The notes: generated by a model from the letters alone, not told the origin. DNA of 64,000 bases from Spinacia oleracea (GCF_020520425.1 NC_079487.1:131214385-131278384), one strand, 5' to 3'; positions 22,703-34,166 are shown, counted from the stretch's first letter. Program-made: numbers and translations.

Positions 22703-24085
22703 TGACAAGGCTGTCGCGTGCCTATCAAAAATAACCTAACTAGACCTCCTAACTATGTAGTCGGGCAAGTAAGGGTCGAATCCCAAGAGACTAATGTATT
22801 AAAAACTAGTTAAACTGACTTGAATTAATACTAAGTAAGTAACCAAACAACGATTGAGAATAGATAATTAAACTAATTCTAGCTAATGACGTAATTAATA
22901 ATAAGACTAAAATCAAGGATTAAAAACACCTAGAGTTAAGCATCACCACTAGCATAATCAATGTAAAGATAAATTCCTACCCCAAACTAATTAAATAAAT
23001 GTTCACGAGGAAAGGTAAACCTTAAATAATACCATAAACCTCTCCCGAGTATCAATGGCTTCCCTAATATGCAATCAAGACCTACTCCCGTGGAATCATG
23101 CAAATTAAAGACATTAAACTCAATACCATAATTTCCTAACAATCCCTTCTACCTACTCCCGTGGAGAAATTCATGTCCTTAATTGAAATATTCAAATCCG
23201 TCAAAACCTAACTCCCGTTACGATTAAGACAATGGAATGATAACAATACTAATTATCCCTAATCTAGTATTGGAAATTATACAATCAATTAAGCAAGAAC
23301 AATCAAACAATAAATTTGGGGATTAAAATAATAAATCATACATAAATCATGACTAGAGTTTACTTAACCCTAGATTATAAATCTACTCACACATATTAAA
23401 TAAACAAGCAAAGTAACATATTGAAAAGAACATAATTAATAAATGATAATAAAGGGAAAGTAAAAGTAATATACTTGAAATTGTATCAATGGAATCAAGC
23501 ATTAACGTTACTAGTGTCTCAAATTACTAGAACAAAAACCACAAACTCACGTTAATCCACGAACCGAACAAGTATGCAGACCAAGGTAGTAAGCAGCGTC
23601 CCCGGTAAACGATACAAATTGACGGCCCAAAATCTTAGGTCTTCTATACTACTTGTATTTATACCTAAATATAATAAGAAGTATACTAACTATTAAACTC
23701 TAGTAATTAGCTCATTAAACGTTTAATACTGGATCGAAAGAAGAGTGCCACGACTCGGGTGTGGAATGTAAAGTAGGCCACGGGTACGCCGTGGTATTGG
23801 CTGCCCGGTGTTCTTGTATTTGTCTTGAACTCTTGTTTGTATCACAATGTAAACACCTTGTAAACGTGGATAGCTCCTAGACACCGTACATTCGTACTCA
23901 CTCTACCAACATCTTCTCCGAGGTCTACCAACTTGAGCTACTTCCTACAAAACAAAATAAAACAAACACGAGGAGAGAAACATCGAAAATAACGAATAAT
24001 AGCACTTTAAGATTAAAATATGAAAGAAATATGACAAACAATGGACTAATATGGCACATAAAGTGCGTATATTATTGTGTTATCA
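22703..24085 (-). repeat. Athila 5' LTR (about 1383 bp)
   Basis: Bounded on the minus strand by TGATAACACAAT... and ...CCTTGTCA, next to the primer site. The right flank AGAAC (24086-24090) is the candidate target duplication; its partner lies outside the window. Its mate LTR is not in the window, so age cannot be judged from LTR divergence. Confidence 0.8.
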
Positions 24086-25035
24086 AGAACTTTCAACTAT
24101 ATATGTTTGTAACATTGTTGGTCTAATATTCTTTGCGTACTCTTACGAGATGAAAATGACTTAATACGTTATGATGCAGAAACATAAACTTATTTTGGAC
24201 AAGACAAGTTTATTCACGTTCTCACACATATAACTAATTCAATAAATTGAACAAAATAATTCTCAAATTTCCATACAGGTGAAGAAACGAACGCTACTAT
24301 GAAATATATGTATGTAATCAACCACAAATAAATTATTCTTTGTTAGGAGCAGTAGCAGATCGATTATAATACCAATTATATCAAACGTAAAGTTCGATAT
24401 GCAGGAAATCCCTACCTTATGGAGTGAACCCAATAAGTTATCTTATTGAGAATATCATCTACCACAAAATCGACGCATCTAATCTTTTATTGGTCTAGTT
24501 AAAAAATCATCTATTATTGGCTTTAAGTTTAGTGTTGGGTGTTACCTACTCTCACAATGGCCTTGTTTGAAAATTGGGATTGTTGGTTGATTCACTTGGT
24601 TGGCTTGACGACGGTTTGTATTGTGTTTTTAGTTGGTTGTTTGTATTTTTTTATTATTGGATAAATGAGAAGTAATGATGAGTTACAATTACTTCGTATT
24701 TCATTATATTATTCACGAGAATTGTGATTTTTTGTTTATTTTATTGCTCAAAGGGATCGATGCAAACAACCAACTTCATGAACTTAGCTTAATCACAAAT
24801 ACTAAATGACGTATGACTAAGTTTTGTGTAATATTGTGTTATAAAGACGGCTACGTACTGTTAGTATGACATCATTTATCTAATAATAAAATCATAACTA
24901 TTGACATAAAAATTATTAGACCATGATAAAAAAAAAAAATAAAAAAAAAAAAAAAAAGTAAAGATCCCGTAAAATCTCATGAACTTAACAAGAACAAAAC
25001 ACAATTTCTAAAAAAAAAAAAGAACATCAACAACT
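24086..25035. other. Intergenic, downstream of the receptor-kinase gene
   Basis: AT-rich with no coding signal. An A-rich run (about 24929-24960) and a shorter one at 25009-25021 lie just past the kinase stop codon, in the expected 3'-UTR of the minus-strand gene. Confidence 0.5.
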
Positions 25036-28000
25036 TTACAAGAGTACAATATCATCTAGTTCACCACAATCTTGATTGTTTATTCTTTCTATACTCTCCT
25101 TAACTTCATTCAAATCCATCCTTTTATCACAATTAGGTTCAGTACAAGCAGCCCCAATGTAAAGCACCTTCAACATACTCTCTTTACAAGTCGTAGAATG
25201 TGACACAATATCCGGATCAAGCAATTCAACTTCCCTTCCTTCTTCTATAGCCGATGCCACCCATTGCACAACATCGGTTCCACCCTTTGTCGTGTTAAGG
25301 TATTGAGTAGGGAACTTGCACGTAAGTATCTCGAGTATGACTACTCCTAGACAATAAACGTCACATTTTGGAGATATTATTTGGTGTTGTATGGCTTCTG
25401 GTGACCGATAACCAAATAATGCTTGTGTCGCGACACTAGGATTAGTCATTGGATTAAATCCATAATCCGAAATTAATGGCTCGTTTTGTGCGTTTATCAA
25501 AATGTTGCTAGATTTAAGATTTCCATGAGGGAGATCATAGGTGTGTAGTTGAGAGTGAAGATAACAAAGTCCTTCTACCGTTCCTTTGATTATTTTTAGA
25601 CGTATTGCCCAACTAAGTTCCTCGTGAGACTTCCCTCGATCACCTAAAAGTGTCATGATAAACATAATTATTAAATTTTAGTTGTAATATGCCCAAAATC
25701 AATAGTAAAATTTGTTCCTAGAAATATAAACTTAACTTTTGTTTACTAAAAGACATTAATCTAATACGGAAGTACTCATATACGAGTAGACTTCCTCTGT
25801 TCCTTAATACTCGCACCGTTTTGACTTTTGCACTATTCACATAATTCACTTTGACCCTATTTTTTTCTAGTATATGAAAATAAATGTTAGTATATAATAT
25901 ATTGTTGGATTCATCTTAATATATATTTTCAAACTATTAATATTTTTATAAGTTTTTATACTATGTAGTTAAAGATATTGGTGGTCAAAGTTATGCATTA
26001 GCAGGCGTATCCAGTCAAAACGGTGCGAGTTTTAAGAGGCGAATGAAGTACTAATTAAGTGAAACTAACTTCAAATACTTCAATTCCAAGTTAAATATTG
26101 GAAAGAACTTTGTTTTAGTTTCTTTTAATTTAAATTTAAATAATTTATTAATTATGATTATTTTCTACCCACCATTCATATATTTGATTTATTTCTCCTG
26201 GATTATAAAATTAAGCATATGATCTTTACCTATTCCGTTCTCGAATATTAGTCCCTTTTGAAATCTTGACACTATTCACAATAGAAGAGTATCTTCTAAT
26301 TTTCTTCCAATACGTATTTCAAAATATATTCATGTATAGTTTAACAATATCAAAAATTTATATTTTTTTAACATACGCATTTAATTTAAAGATATTTACG
26401 TTTAAATATTGAGTTGAAACATATAAAAAAATCAAAATCAAAAGTAGACTAATTTTTTTAAGAACATAGAGGGTGACATAAATTCAAAAACTTTGAACAA
26501 ATTAGGAAACTTGATGTGTGAATAGATCTTACCATGTAGAAGGTAATGCAAGCTTCCTTTAGGAACATATTCATAAACCACTAATTTCTCATCTTTCCTA
26601 TAATGATAAGCCAATGGAGGCAATATATTCCCATGTCTCAAACTAGCAAGCTTCCTAATCTCCAAATCAAATGCATCATTTTCCAAATTATTTAACTCAC
26701 GCATCCTCTTAACTACAACCCCAAACCCATTAGCCATAATCGCCTTATAAGCCGATCCTATACCGCCATTTCCGAGCACTTCCGCCGACGCTTTCATCAA
26801 ATCTGCCAAACCTATCACGCCCCTCTCATCATTCACCATTGTTAGATCCCCTTGACCTAAACCACCCACAGTTGGTTCTCCACGAGTACTGCTACCGCCT
26901 TTTCCCGTCCCTCTTCTCGATGATCGGTCCGAGTTACTCCTCTTACTCGAAGTAGAAGAAATCGTTGAAGATCCACTTGTACTCTTCTGTAAAATGGGTT
27001 CCACGTCTACCTCTACCGCGCCTTCATTTCCATTGTTGTCTCTGCTTCTCGTGTTACCGACAGTGGCGGTTGAGGCGGTGGTAATGGCGCTAGCACTAGC
27101 TTCATCGTTGTTTTTTGACGGTGTTATAGCCCTTGTAGGAATATATTCTTCATATGTTTCCCTCTTTGTCAAAAAAACCGCAATCACCAGTAACGCTAAA
27201 AGGACCAAAACTATACTTATACCCCAAGCTATCCTTCCTGACATTAGGCCTTTAGTCGGCGGTTTATCAAAACTACTCAACCCCTCCTCGGATGTTTCCG
27301 TGTTAGTTTGCTGTGGCGGTTCGTTATTTCCGATCTCGGTAATACAATCGACTCCAATGATTTCACCACAGAGTTTAGGGTTTCCTACAAAGCAAGAGGA
27401 CTCGAAGTTCAAAAGACTCATAGGAATTTCTCCCTGTAGTTGATTATTTGACATGTTTAAAGACACCAATGGAGGTTGCTTAAGAGGAGGAATCACACCC
27501 GAAAACCGGTTGTTTTCCAGGTGTAACTCTATGAGGTTACGAAGTTGCGTTAACGACGACGGAATATTCCCGGAAAATGTATTATTAGCAAGCCAGAGTT
27601 TCTTCAAGGACTCCATCTTTAAGAAGAAATCCGTTGAAATTTGACCGTTAAATTGGTTGTTACTCAAGTAAACAGCTTTTAAAGCACCTAAACGATTAAG
27701 TTCAGGTAAAGGACCTGTAAAATTATTGTCTTCCAAGCTAATTGTACGTAATCCTGGTATGTTAGCCAATGCGTCAACATCCATATTACCTGATAATCCC
27801 ATGGATTTAAGATGCAGGCCGACAACGACACCATCGAAACAAACAACGCCCTGCCATGGAGCGTATTTGTCTATACAAGGGGGAGTGTTTGGATCCCAAG
27901 AGTTGAGAGTTCCGGGATTCGATAATGAGTTTTTGAACTTTAATAAGGCTTCTACATCTGATATTGAATGTGATGTTGAAGAGAATAAGATGATGAAAAG

Positions 28001-28051
28001 AAATGTTGGTAATAAAAGTGGCTTCAACATTTGGTAAATGTAAATCGCCAT
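25036..28051 (-). CDS. LRR receptor-like kinase, pollen receptor-like kinase (PRK) family
   Basis: Two exons: 28051-26533 and 25643-25036. The intron 26532-25644 is GT-AG and splits a Gly codon; the product is 708 residues. Signal peptide about 1-29; LRR N-terminal cap with SWDPNTPPCI...WQGVVC (51-71); about five LRRs (75-215) closed by CFVGNPKLCG; membrane span about 273-294; long Ser/Thr/Gly-rich juxtamembrane (300-400); kinase-like domain from about 411. The glycine loop G427-x-G-x-x-G432 and Lys448 are present. The catalytic loop reads HGNLKSSN (546-553) instead of HRD...N, and DFG is replaced by DYG (566-568). These changes are typical of PRKs, which signal with ROP-GEFs at the pollen-tube tip and are often weak or inactive kinases. 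Which PRK number it matches is not decided here. Confidence 0.93.
25789..26048. mobile_element. Stowaway-type MITE in the PRK intron
   Basis: About 260 bp with inverted ends. The left end contains ACTCGCACCGTTTTGAC and the right end its complement GTCAAAACGGTGCGAGT. A TA dinucleotide flanks both sides (25787-25788, 26049-26050). The outer bases resemble the Stowaway CTCCCTCYGTTCC terminus. Non-coding. Confidence 0.82.
26233..26473. mobile_element. Second Stowaway-type MITE in the PRK intron
   Basis: Starts TTCCGTTCTCGAATATTAGT after TA and matches, in reverse orientation, the copy at 34369-34620 (shared TTCTCGAATATTAGT, ACTATTCACA, ACGTATTTCAAAATATATTC). The right end AAGAACATAGAGGG is a worn inverted terminus. 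It ends about 60 bp from the exon 1 donor. Confidence 0.72.
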
Positions 28052-28918
28052 TTATTTAAACTTTTAGCCAAAAACAACTACAATATTGTAGGAAGAAAAT
28101 GAACTTGATGATGATGGTAATGATAGTGAAAACAATGTAATGACTTCAACAATTTTTATTTTTTTCTCAAACTTTTGAAAATTTTCTGATTTTTTATTCA
28201 TCCAATGTCTTGTTTTGATCATGATGAATTTTGTTCTTTCGTTTTGGGTTTTTTTGTTAGTTTTTTGTGTTTTTTTTTTTGGGAATTTTGGAGGGAAGGA
28301 GAGGAGAGCCTCAGATTAAAAGAGGCCTCAAAAAATAATGAACTTGTTTAGGAGAAATAGAAGAGAAGGAAAATATTCTCGCACAAATGGTGGGTATCAA
28401 TTTCTTATTAAGAATCATGATTTATCAGAAAAAGAAAAAAATAAATCGAAAGGAATAAGTTTCTTAATTAGTTTAGTTCCCTCAAAAAAATCACAATTAG
28501 TTTGACAAAGTCAATCACTAAGCGAAATCAATGGAATTGTGAAGGATTTGCTCCATCCATTTCTAGACTCTATTTGGCTATTTGGTCATAGGTATAGAAT
28601 TATCTTCTTAATTTAAGTTTAATCATTTCCCATTTTATAATTTTATAAATTTATTTTCTGTAAATAGAATGGTGAGTGTACTTTATTAGATACAGGTCCT
28701 CCGTTTTTCATTCGTTTCAAACTTTCAATATTTATTCTATGAGAGTGAGCTGCATAATTATTGACAATTTTTTCTTATTAATATGTGGTAGTACTACGTA
28801 TTATTGGAATATAATGTCACATGAGAATTTTTTTCAGTGTATATTCTAGAAATATAAATTTTAGAAGTGGATTTTGCAAATATACTACGTATACAAATAT
28901 ATTAAAATAGCATCCTAA
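28052..28918. other. Upstream region of the PRK gene
   Basis: AT-rich sequence upstream (minus-strand sense) of the PRK start codon, expected to hold the 5'-UTR and promoter. Long T runs occur near 28148-28280. A CTCCGTTTTTCATTCG phrase near 28698 looks like one end of a worn Stowaway MITE. No other gene seen. Confidence 0.45.
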
Positions 28919-30667
28919 GTACTTTGTATTTTTTTTTTTTTTTTTTTTTTTTGTTGTTTGACATTGGCTTAATTTGCATAAATAAAACAAACTATTACAA
29001 ACTACAACTACAAACTATCAGGGTTACACAAAACACTAACAACAAGCTTCTAAAAGCCATAAGGGTAGCATGTTCTTCGCTTGTAGCCTCCTGGTCGTTG
29101 TCGTGACTTTGTTTACAACGCCGTATTATGCATAGCGTGCCAAAGCCAATTCCGCTTCTGTTTTCCTTATTTGAAACTGAGTCGTAGCTGGGTTGATAAA
29201 TCTTGAGAGATTCCCTTGAACACCTGTGAAACTAGGATAGCCAAGAAATGAAAGGAAGAGAAGTAATGACATGAATTGGTTGCATATGACTTGTGAATTG
29301 CTCACAAGCCTCATGAATCACTATAAGTGATTCGGGGAGCATACTATGAACCTCCGAAAGGAGAGCAGCGTTCAAATAAGATTTTTTGAAAGTGATGAGA
29401 AACATTCTATTCACTAACCTAAATTGAGAATTAACATAAGTTAACCTCAAAGACCAACTAGCAACCAAAATCCATGGACACCAAAACCCCCTCCCACATA
29501 AACCTCCTATCCCTGACATGAAACTCAAAACTTTACCTCCAAGACCACAAACAAGGGAAATTGATTCCTCCTTAACACACAACACACCTCCTCCAACACC
29601 CAAACACCATTCTTGAGAAGAGGGAAGGAAACCAACTAACAACATCTCTCCATACCAAAAAAACTAATCCCAACTCAACAACAAACCAATATGGACAACC
29701 CCACATTGGAAGTCCAATTAAACAACAAGTGACCACATTAAAAGAGAAACTACTTATGAAAGAAAAGAACACCATTACTTCTACCCAAATGCTACTGCAA
29801 ACCCTGAACATCTGAAGGAAACCACACAAAAAACAACTAATTAAACCACACAACAACCTGACACCAACGAGGAGAACGATAGCGGGACAAAATCTTGGCA
29901 CACAAAGTCTGAAGGGACAACGAATTTGGCTATACTACACCAACACAGAAACCCTAACCTAGTCTACACCTTTATCGTCAAGATCGGGGTTACCGAAACC
30001 GCAAGAACGGCGGCAACTAGGAAAGCACCGATGAAAATAGCCAAAACCCCTAAAAGCCAGACCTCTAGTCTTTACCAACCGTGAAGATCGGGGTTACCGA
30101 AACCGCAAGACGACAGCGACTAGGAATACCATTAAAACACTAAAACCCCGCAAGAAATCAGACCCAACAACCCTAAGCTAACACTACCTAATCCAAATTA
30201 GAAACTCTAACCCTATTACCTTTACCGGCGTGTTTAACGGCGGCGGCGCCCGGGATAGCTTTGGAATAAGGTCACCCAAGGTTGAAGAAATTCAGACCCG
30301 ATTAATCCTCTCGCTTGAAACGTCGGTTGAAATTGGCTCCACTAACTAATCCTATGAACAATCCGGTGCTAAGATCCGGTGAGAAGAGTAGCAAACTAAG
30401 AGGAGGTAGAAGCAAATCGTCGGCGAAAAACTTGGCTCCGTCTTCCTCTTCTCTCCCAGAGAAACCACCGCAAACAAAAGGAAACAAGCGGTGGTGACGA
30501 GTGGTTGCTAAGGCAGGCTCGCCGGCGACCTTAAACTCCGGCCATCAACGAGCCTGCGACAACGGCGGCTAGGGTTTGAAGATTTTTGGGGTTCCTTCTT
30601 TGAGAGGAAAGCTAGAGAGAGAAAGCTAGTTTGGTAGAAACTATTAACAAGCTTATGTACTTTGTAT
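28919..30667 (-). mobile_element. Poly(A) retroposon, probably an internally deleted LINE
   Basis: A minus-strand insert (30656-28930) ends in a long poly(A), seen as T's from 28930. It is bracketed by an exact 11-bp duplication GTACTTTGTAT (28919-28929 and 30657-30667), the signature of target-primed reverse transcription. The 5' part is GC-rich with AAACCCTAGCCGCC and a duplicated block (GCGGTTTCGGTAACCCCGAT near 30105 and 30010). No reverse transcriptase or endonuclease was recognised; short open frames at 29126-29901 encode nothing I can name. A LINE 5' region with deletion is my reading; a processed copy of an unknown gene is the alternative. Confidence 0.75.
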
Positions 30668-30695
30668 GTTCACTGGGATCAAAATTGTATACTAA

Positions 30696-30924
30696 GGGCT
30701 CGTTCGGTATCGTTTTTTGTTTTCAGTTTTTTACAAAACTAAAAACCAAAATATGAAAACTACAAATGTAGTTTCCAGTTTTTTGTTGTCAGTTTTCAAA
30801 ATTAACATAATTACAATAGGTATGACTATCTTTTAATTTATAATTCAGCCTAAATCATATGACTTATAAAACAAAAATACCAAAAACTGAAAAGTGAAAA
30901 TTGATAGTGATACCGAGCGGGCCC
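30696..30924. mobile_element. Tourist/PIF-Harbinger-like MITE (229 bp)
   Basis: Inverted ends GGGCTCGTTCGGTATC (left) and GATACCGAGCGGGCCC (right), with TAA on both sides (30693-30695 and 30925-30927). The 3-bp TWA duplication and the GGGC...TTCGG terminus fit the Tourist group. It sits 28 bp beyond the retroposon. Non-coding interior with TTTTCAGTTTT-type repeats. Confidence 0.82.
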
Positions 30925-31133
30925 TAAATAATCACAGAGCAATCTCATGCGAAGTATTATGTTATATCTGATTCTTTCAGTGTACAGAGTATGTTATAAG
31001 GTTGTTAATGATATAAAATTGGTAACAAGAAAACCCACTGAGGTAATTCTCCTATTACGGAGTAGCATTCAACTGATTTCATCACAATTCTTCACCATTA
31101 ATACCGATTAATGCTTACAAATTATATTTCTTA

Positions 31134-31294
31134 TTTTTTTTTGTTTTTTTTTGTGTTAGCACCCGGTTCACGTTTAGGACTAATTTGGATTCGGGGCGAG
31201 TTCTGGGTGGATATATTTCAGTCCCCTCTCAATTGTTGTTGCGAGGGATCGAACAGGGGTCCTCCCTAATCACCACTAAACCAACCGACAATTG
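31134..31294 (-). mobile_element. tRNA-derived SINE
   Basis: On the minus strand the element starts CAATTGTCGGTTGG, has an A-box-like TGGTTTAGTGGTGATT and a B-box TGTTCGATCCC about 31 bp later, and ends in poly(A) (T's at 31134-31152). Near-identical TTCTTATTTT / TCCTTATTTT on the two sides may be the target duplication. Internal pol III promoter, no coding capacity. Confidence 0.72.
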
Positions 31295-31658
31295 ATTCCT
31301 TATTTTATTTATAGGTGTATATACTCCGTATATGTAAGATCCCCTATTAAAATACGGAGTACACCTCTTGCGGGTATAACCAGACGTATTCGGGAGTCAG
31401 GAGTCAGAGTTAGTCCCACCATAAGAGGGAATAGTCATGATGGAGCTCGAGGAATTAAAGTATTGAGCTATTTCTCCCAAATAACTCATAGTGGAGTTTG
31501 ATCTCATAACCTCGAAGTCATGAGAATATGAGATCAAACATCAATCAGTATGCCTATGTGCAGTAATAAGGATAAGTGGGGGCTTGGATAGATCATGCCC
31601 CTTCTAGACTCCTAGTCTCCTACCATTGTAAATATTAAATAAAAGTTGCAATTATATA
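31295..31658. other. Intergenic, unassigned
   Basis: Contains GAGTCAGGAGTCAGAG and an inverted pair around GATCTCATA...TATGAGATC (about 31501-31536), so a worn repeat is likely, but I cannot delimit an element or a gene. Confidence 0.4.
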
Positions 31659-31909
31659 CTTTCTCTGTTCATGACACAGTTGGATTTAAACACTATTCAC
31701 ACAAGCTCTTTTAATTTTGTATTGTGATTTAACTTAAGAAGAAAATATAGTCATAAGGAATCTTATTAGATTCATCTTAATAAATAATTTTTAAATATCA
31801 ACTTTTTTATAAATTTTTCTTATCCATAACTAAAGATATTAATGTTTAAAATCGTACATTAACAAACGTGCCAAAATAATCGTGTCATTTGAAAAAGAAC
31901 GGAGGAAGG
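31659..31909. mobile_element. Stowaway-type MITE (worn)
   Basis: The left end CTTTCTCTGTTCATGACAC and right end GTGTCATTTGAAAAAGAACG / GAGGAAGG are imperfect inverted repeats related to the Stowaway terminus. A TA precedes the left end; the right TA is lost. Internal phrases (CACTATTCACA, TAGATTCATCTTAATA) match the intron MITE at 25789. Confidence 0.65.
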
Positions 31910-31935
31910 ACGAAGTCCTATATATTCCATATAGG

Positions 31936-32030
31936 CATATAGCTGAGTTGGTAGTTCTTGCATGCTGCCAAAGTGTGACTTATATGTTCGATTCTGATGC
32001 TTGCCTTTTCTATTTAGCATTCATTTTTTC
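31936..32030 (+). mobile_element. SINE head (tRNA-like)
   Basis: TAGCTGAGTTGGTAG is a near-perfect pol III A-box and TGTTCGATTC a B-box 40 bp later, as in tRNAs. No cloverleaf with a closed acceptor stem is evident, so a SINE 5' region is likelier than a tRNA gene. The 3' end is not clear. Confidence 0.45.
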
Positions 32031-32174
32031 ATAAAAACTAGTTTTGGGGTCTGAGTTACGCCCCGGGTTATTACATGTATTATGATTTATGTTTATGACT
32101 TTATATGAAATTTATGACTGAGTAATTCTTGGATTAAATTTTCTTATGTATATATTCTCTTTTGAAAATATCAC

Positions 32175-32475
32175 ATATAATTAGTATAACCCAATGGTTA
32201 AGTCTTTATTATTTAAACGTGAGATCATAGGTTCAACTCTTGTGCTAACCATGTTACAATTTTTTTGTGTAAGTAAATATGTGTGTGAATTGTTTAAACT
32301 TGAGGTCATGGGTTCAACTCTTGCGCTAACCATGTTTTAATTTTTATGTGTAAGTAAATATGTATGTGAATGACATGCATATAATAAAACACTTTTATGC
32401 GCTAACCACGAAGATGTAAGTAAATATGTATGTGAATGACATATAAACCGTAATGCGCTAACCACGTGTATGATA
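32175..32475 (+). repeat. SINE-like head followed by worn tandem copies
   Basis: TATAACCCAATGGTTAAG (A-box-like) and AGGTTCAACTCTTGTG (B-box-like) begin a unit. It is repeated about three to four times with loss: GTAAGTAAATATGTATGTGA and TGCGCTAACCA recur at about 32265, 32350, 32410 and 32455. This reads as a SINE duplicated in tandem. Confidence 0.45.
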
Positions 32476-32938
32476 ATCCGTAATACAAACACTTTTTAAT
32501 ATATAGTATAGATTTGATATATCTATCATTAATTGTTTTACAAAACCTATTGTGGACTTACATTCATTTCTCAAACTTCTTTTGTTGTTTTTTTTTAACG
32601 CAAAACAAAGATTAAATTAATATTTCAAAAGGGAGTTGTTACAAAAGCTGCCTCTCTACGGAGAAGCAAAAAATACGGATAAAACCTAATAATTCCATCC
32701 CAAATAGTAAACCCCCACACTTTACACTATGTATATAGTACTCCGTAGCAAAAACTAACCAAATTCCAACATGAAATTCGGGGCCTTTCAAAATTAGTTG
32801 CTAGTTACCTCCCCACATTCAATTTCAACAACAAACGGGAGCACCTGTTGAACCACCAACAATAAAGGGGACAAATTTTTCCGTAGTCTTCTTTCCATTT
32901 AAAATTTTCACATCCTTAATCGGAACAGAATTGTTAAC

Positions 32939-33172
32939 CTAAATTTCATCTTTTATAGAAGAAATAATAGAACCAAAAACAATATGAGAAGCAGAAGCAG
33001 AAGTAAAAGATGTAGGAGAAACAGAAGCGGCAACAACCACAACATTGATTAATCTGGCTCTTGAAAGAGTCGCATTGTATCCCGTTTCATCTTTAACTTG
33101 TTGCATCAACTTAGGATTAGCTATCTCAAAATCAACATTATAAGCCTTCTGGGTGTCTGGTGGAGGAAAGTA
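32939..33172 (-). pseudogene. Short open fragment of unknown origin
   Basis: A 78-codon minus-strand stretch beginning FPPPDTQKAYNVDFEIANPK with no start codon or partner exon. Composition (hydrophobic and Ser/Ala-rich tail) is compatible with a broken gene piece or LINE-derived fragment. I recognise no family. Confidence 0.2.
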
Positions 33173-33329
33173 ATTGTCTTCTTACTATTAATTTTCATTA
33201 CATTTTATTTCATACTTTCTCAGTATTTTTTCAGAAGTCGCATGTTGATTGGCACGAGAATTAAGAAAGCATAGTTGAATTTGATATAATAATGAAGCAA
33301 GTGGAGTAGTTGACAATAAAGAAATATAA

Positions 33330-34166
33330 AAAAAACAAGGGAAATTCTCTTTGGTAGCATTGTACTTTTACAAATTCTCATTGGTAACAAAAATTTTACC
33401 ACTTTCTCTAAAATAGCATTAGTAATCTAAGTTTTCTCCAAGATAACATTATTTCATTAATTTCAGCCTAATTACAATTAACCATAGTTAGCTCATTTCC
33501 CAACAAAACATTAATCACCAATTCTCATTAGAAATTCTAGTTCTCGGTTATAAATCCAACGGCCGGTCCTTCAGTTCATGTTTATCCTCTTCGTGTTGTT
33601 CTTCTCACTCCCTTCATCTCCTTCCTCGTACGTAGTATTAAACTATTTTTTTTACCCAATTTCGTTCAATTCTATTCCTCTTTCATCTGTTCTGTTCAAA
33701 TTCAATTCTATATTAAACTAACTTCAAATAACCACAAAATTAAACTAACTTCAAATAATCAGATAATTTGCAAATTTAAACCATTCTTCTCCAATAGAAC
33801 ATTTACAGTGTTTAAACAAAAATAATAATTGCTCTTCAGGAAAGACGAATGATCTAGCAAAAGTTGAAAGTTACCAGCTTTATCCAATATTGGAAGCCAC
33901 TGTGAAGATTGAATTGAGATATACGGAGTAAGGGAGATTTATAAAGGAACGGAAAATTGGCTATTCTAAAGGGAGGGTTATTTAGTAGTTTTACCCATAT
34001 TTAACCATAGTTAGTGGTAGATTAGTTAATTATGCCAAAATAAGTGAAAAATGTTAGAGAAAACATAGATTACTAATGCTATTTTAGAGAAAGTGACAGA
34101 AATTTTGTTACCATCGAAAATTTGCAGAAGTATAATGCTACCAAAGAGAATTTCCCGAAAAAACAA
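33330..34166. mobile_element. Long-TIR Mutator-like element (non-autonomous)
   Basis: Inverted ends of at least 110 bp: the left begins GGGAAATTCTCTTTGGTAGC (33339) and the right ends with the complement (34157). Shared internal phrases include TCTCTAAAATAGCATTAGTA. Exact 9-bp duplications AAAAAACAA flank it (33330-33338, 34158-34166). Long TIRs plus 9-bp duplications indicate the Mutator superfamily. The 600-bp middle has no transposase and could be a captured fragment. Confidence 0.85.

Larger units (their letters stand above)
10054..24085 (-). mobile_element. Athila-type Ty3/Gypsy retrotransposon, twice invaded (3' end outside window)
   Basis: On the minus strand from high to low coordinates: 5' LTR (22703-24085), tRNA-Asp-type primer site, gag-protease (22560-19767), then RT-RNase H-integrase (12613-10054). 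RT before integrase makes it Ty3/Gypsy. The gag block with SPNDCPVGHIDNF, the protease DLGAS and the TGGCGCCGTTGCC primer site are characteristic of Athila. A gag-only LTR element (12614-19766) lies in the RT region and a Copia element at the pol end, so this element is the oldest of the three. Any env-like frame and the 3' LTR would be left of the window. Confidence 0.9.

Noticed and set aside
24929-24960. Poly(A) of another retroposon
   Set aside because: No flanking duplication or element body found; it more likely lies in the 3' flank of the receptor kinase.
29126-29901. Hydrophobic minus-strand frames as a membrane-protein gene
   Set aside because: They lie inside a poly(A) retroposon, overlap each other in different frames and lack a recognised family.
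31936-32010. A real tRNA gene
   Set aside because: A- and B-boxes are good, but no acceptor-stem pairing or clear anticodon arm is seen; a SINE head fits better.
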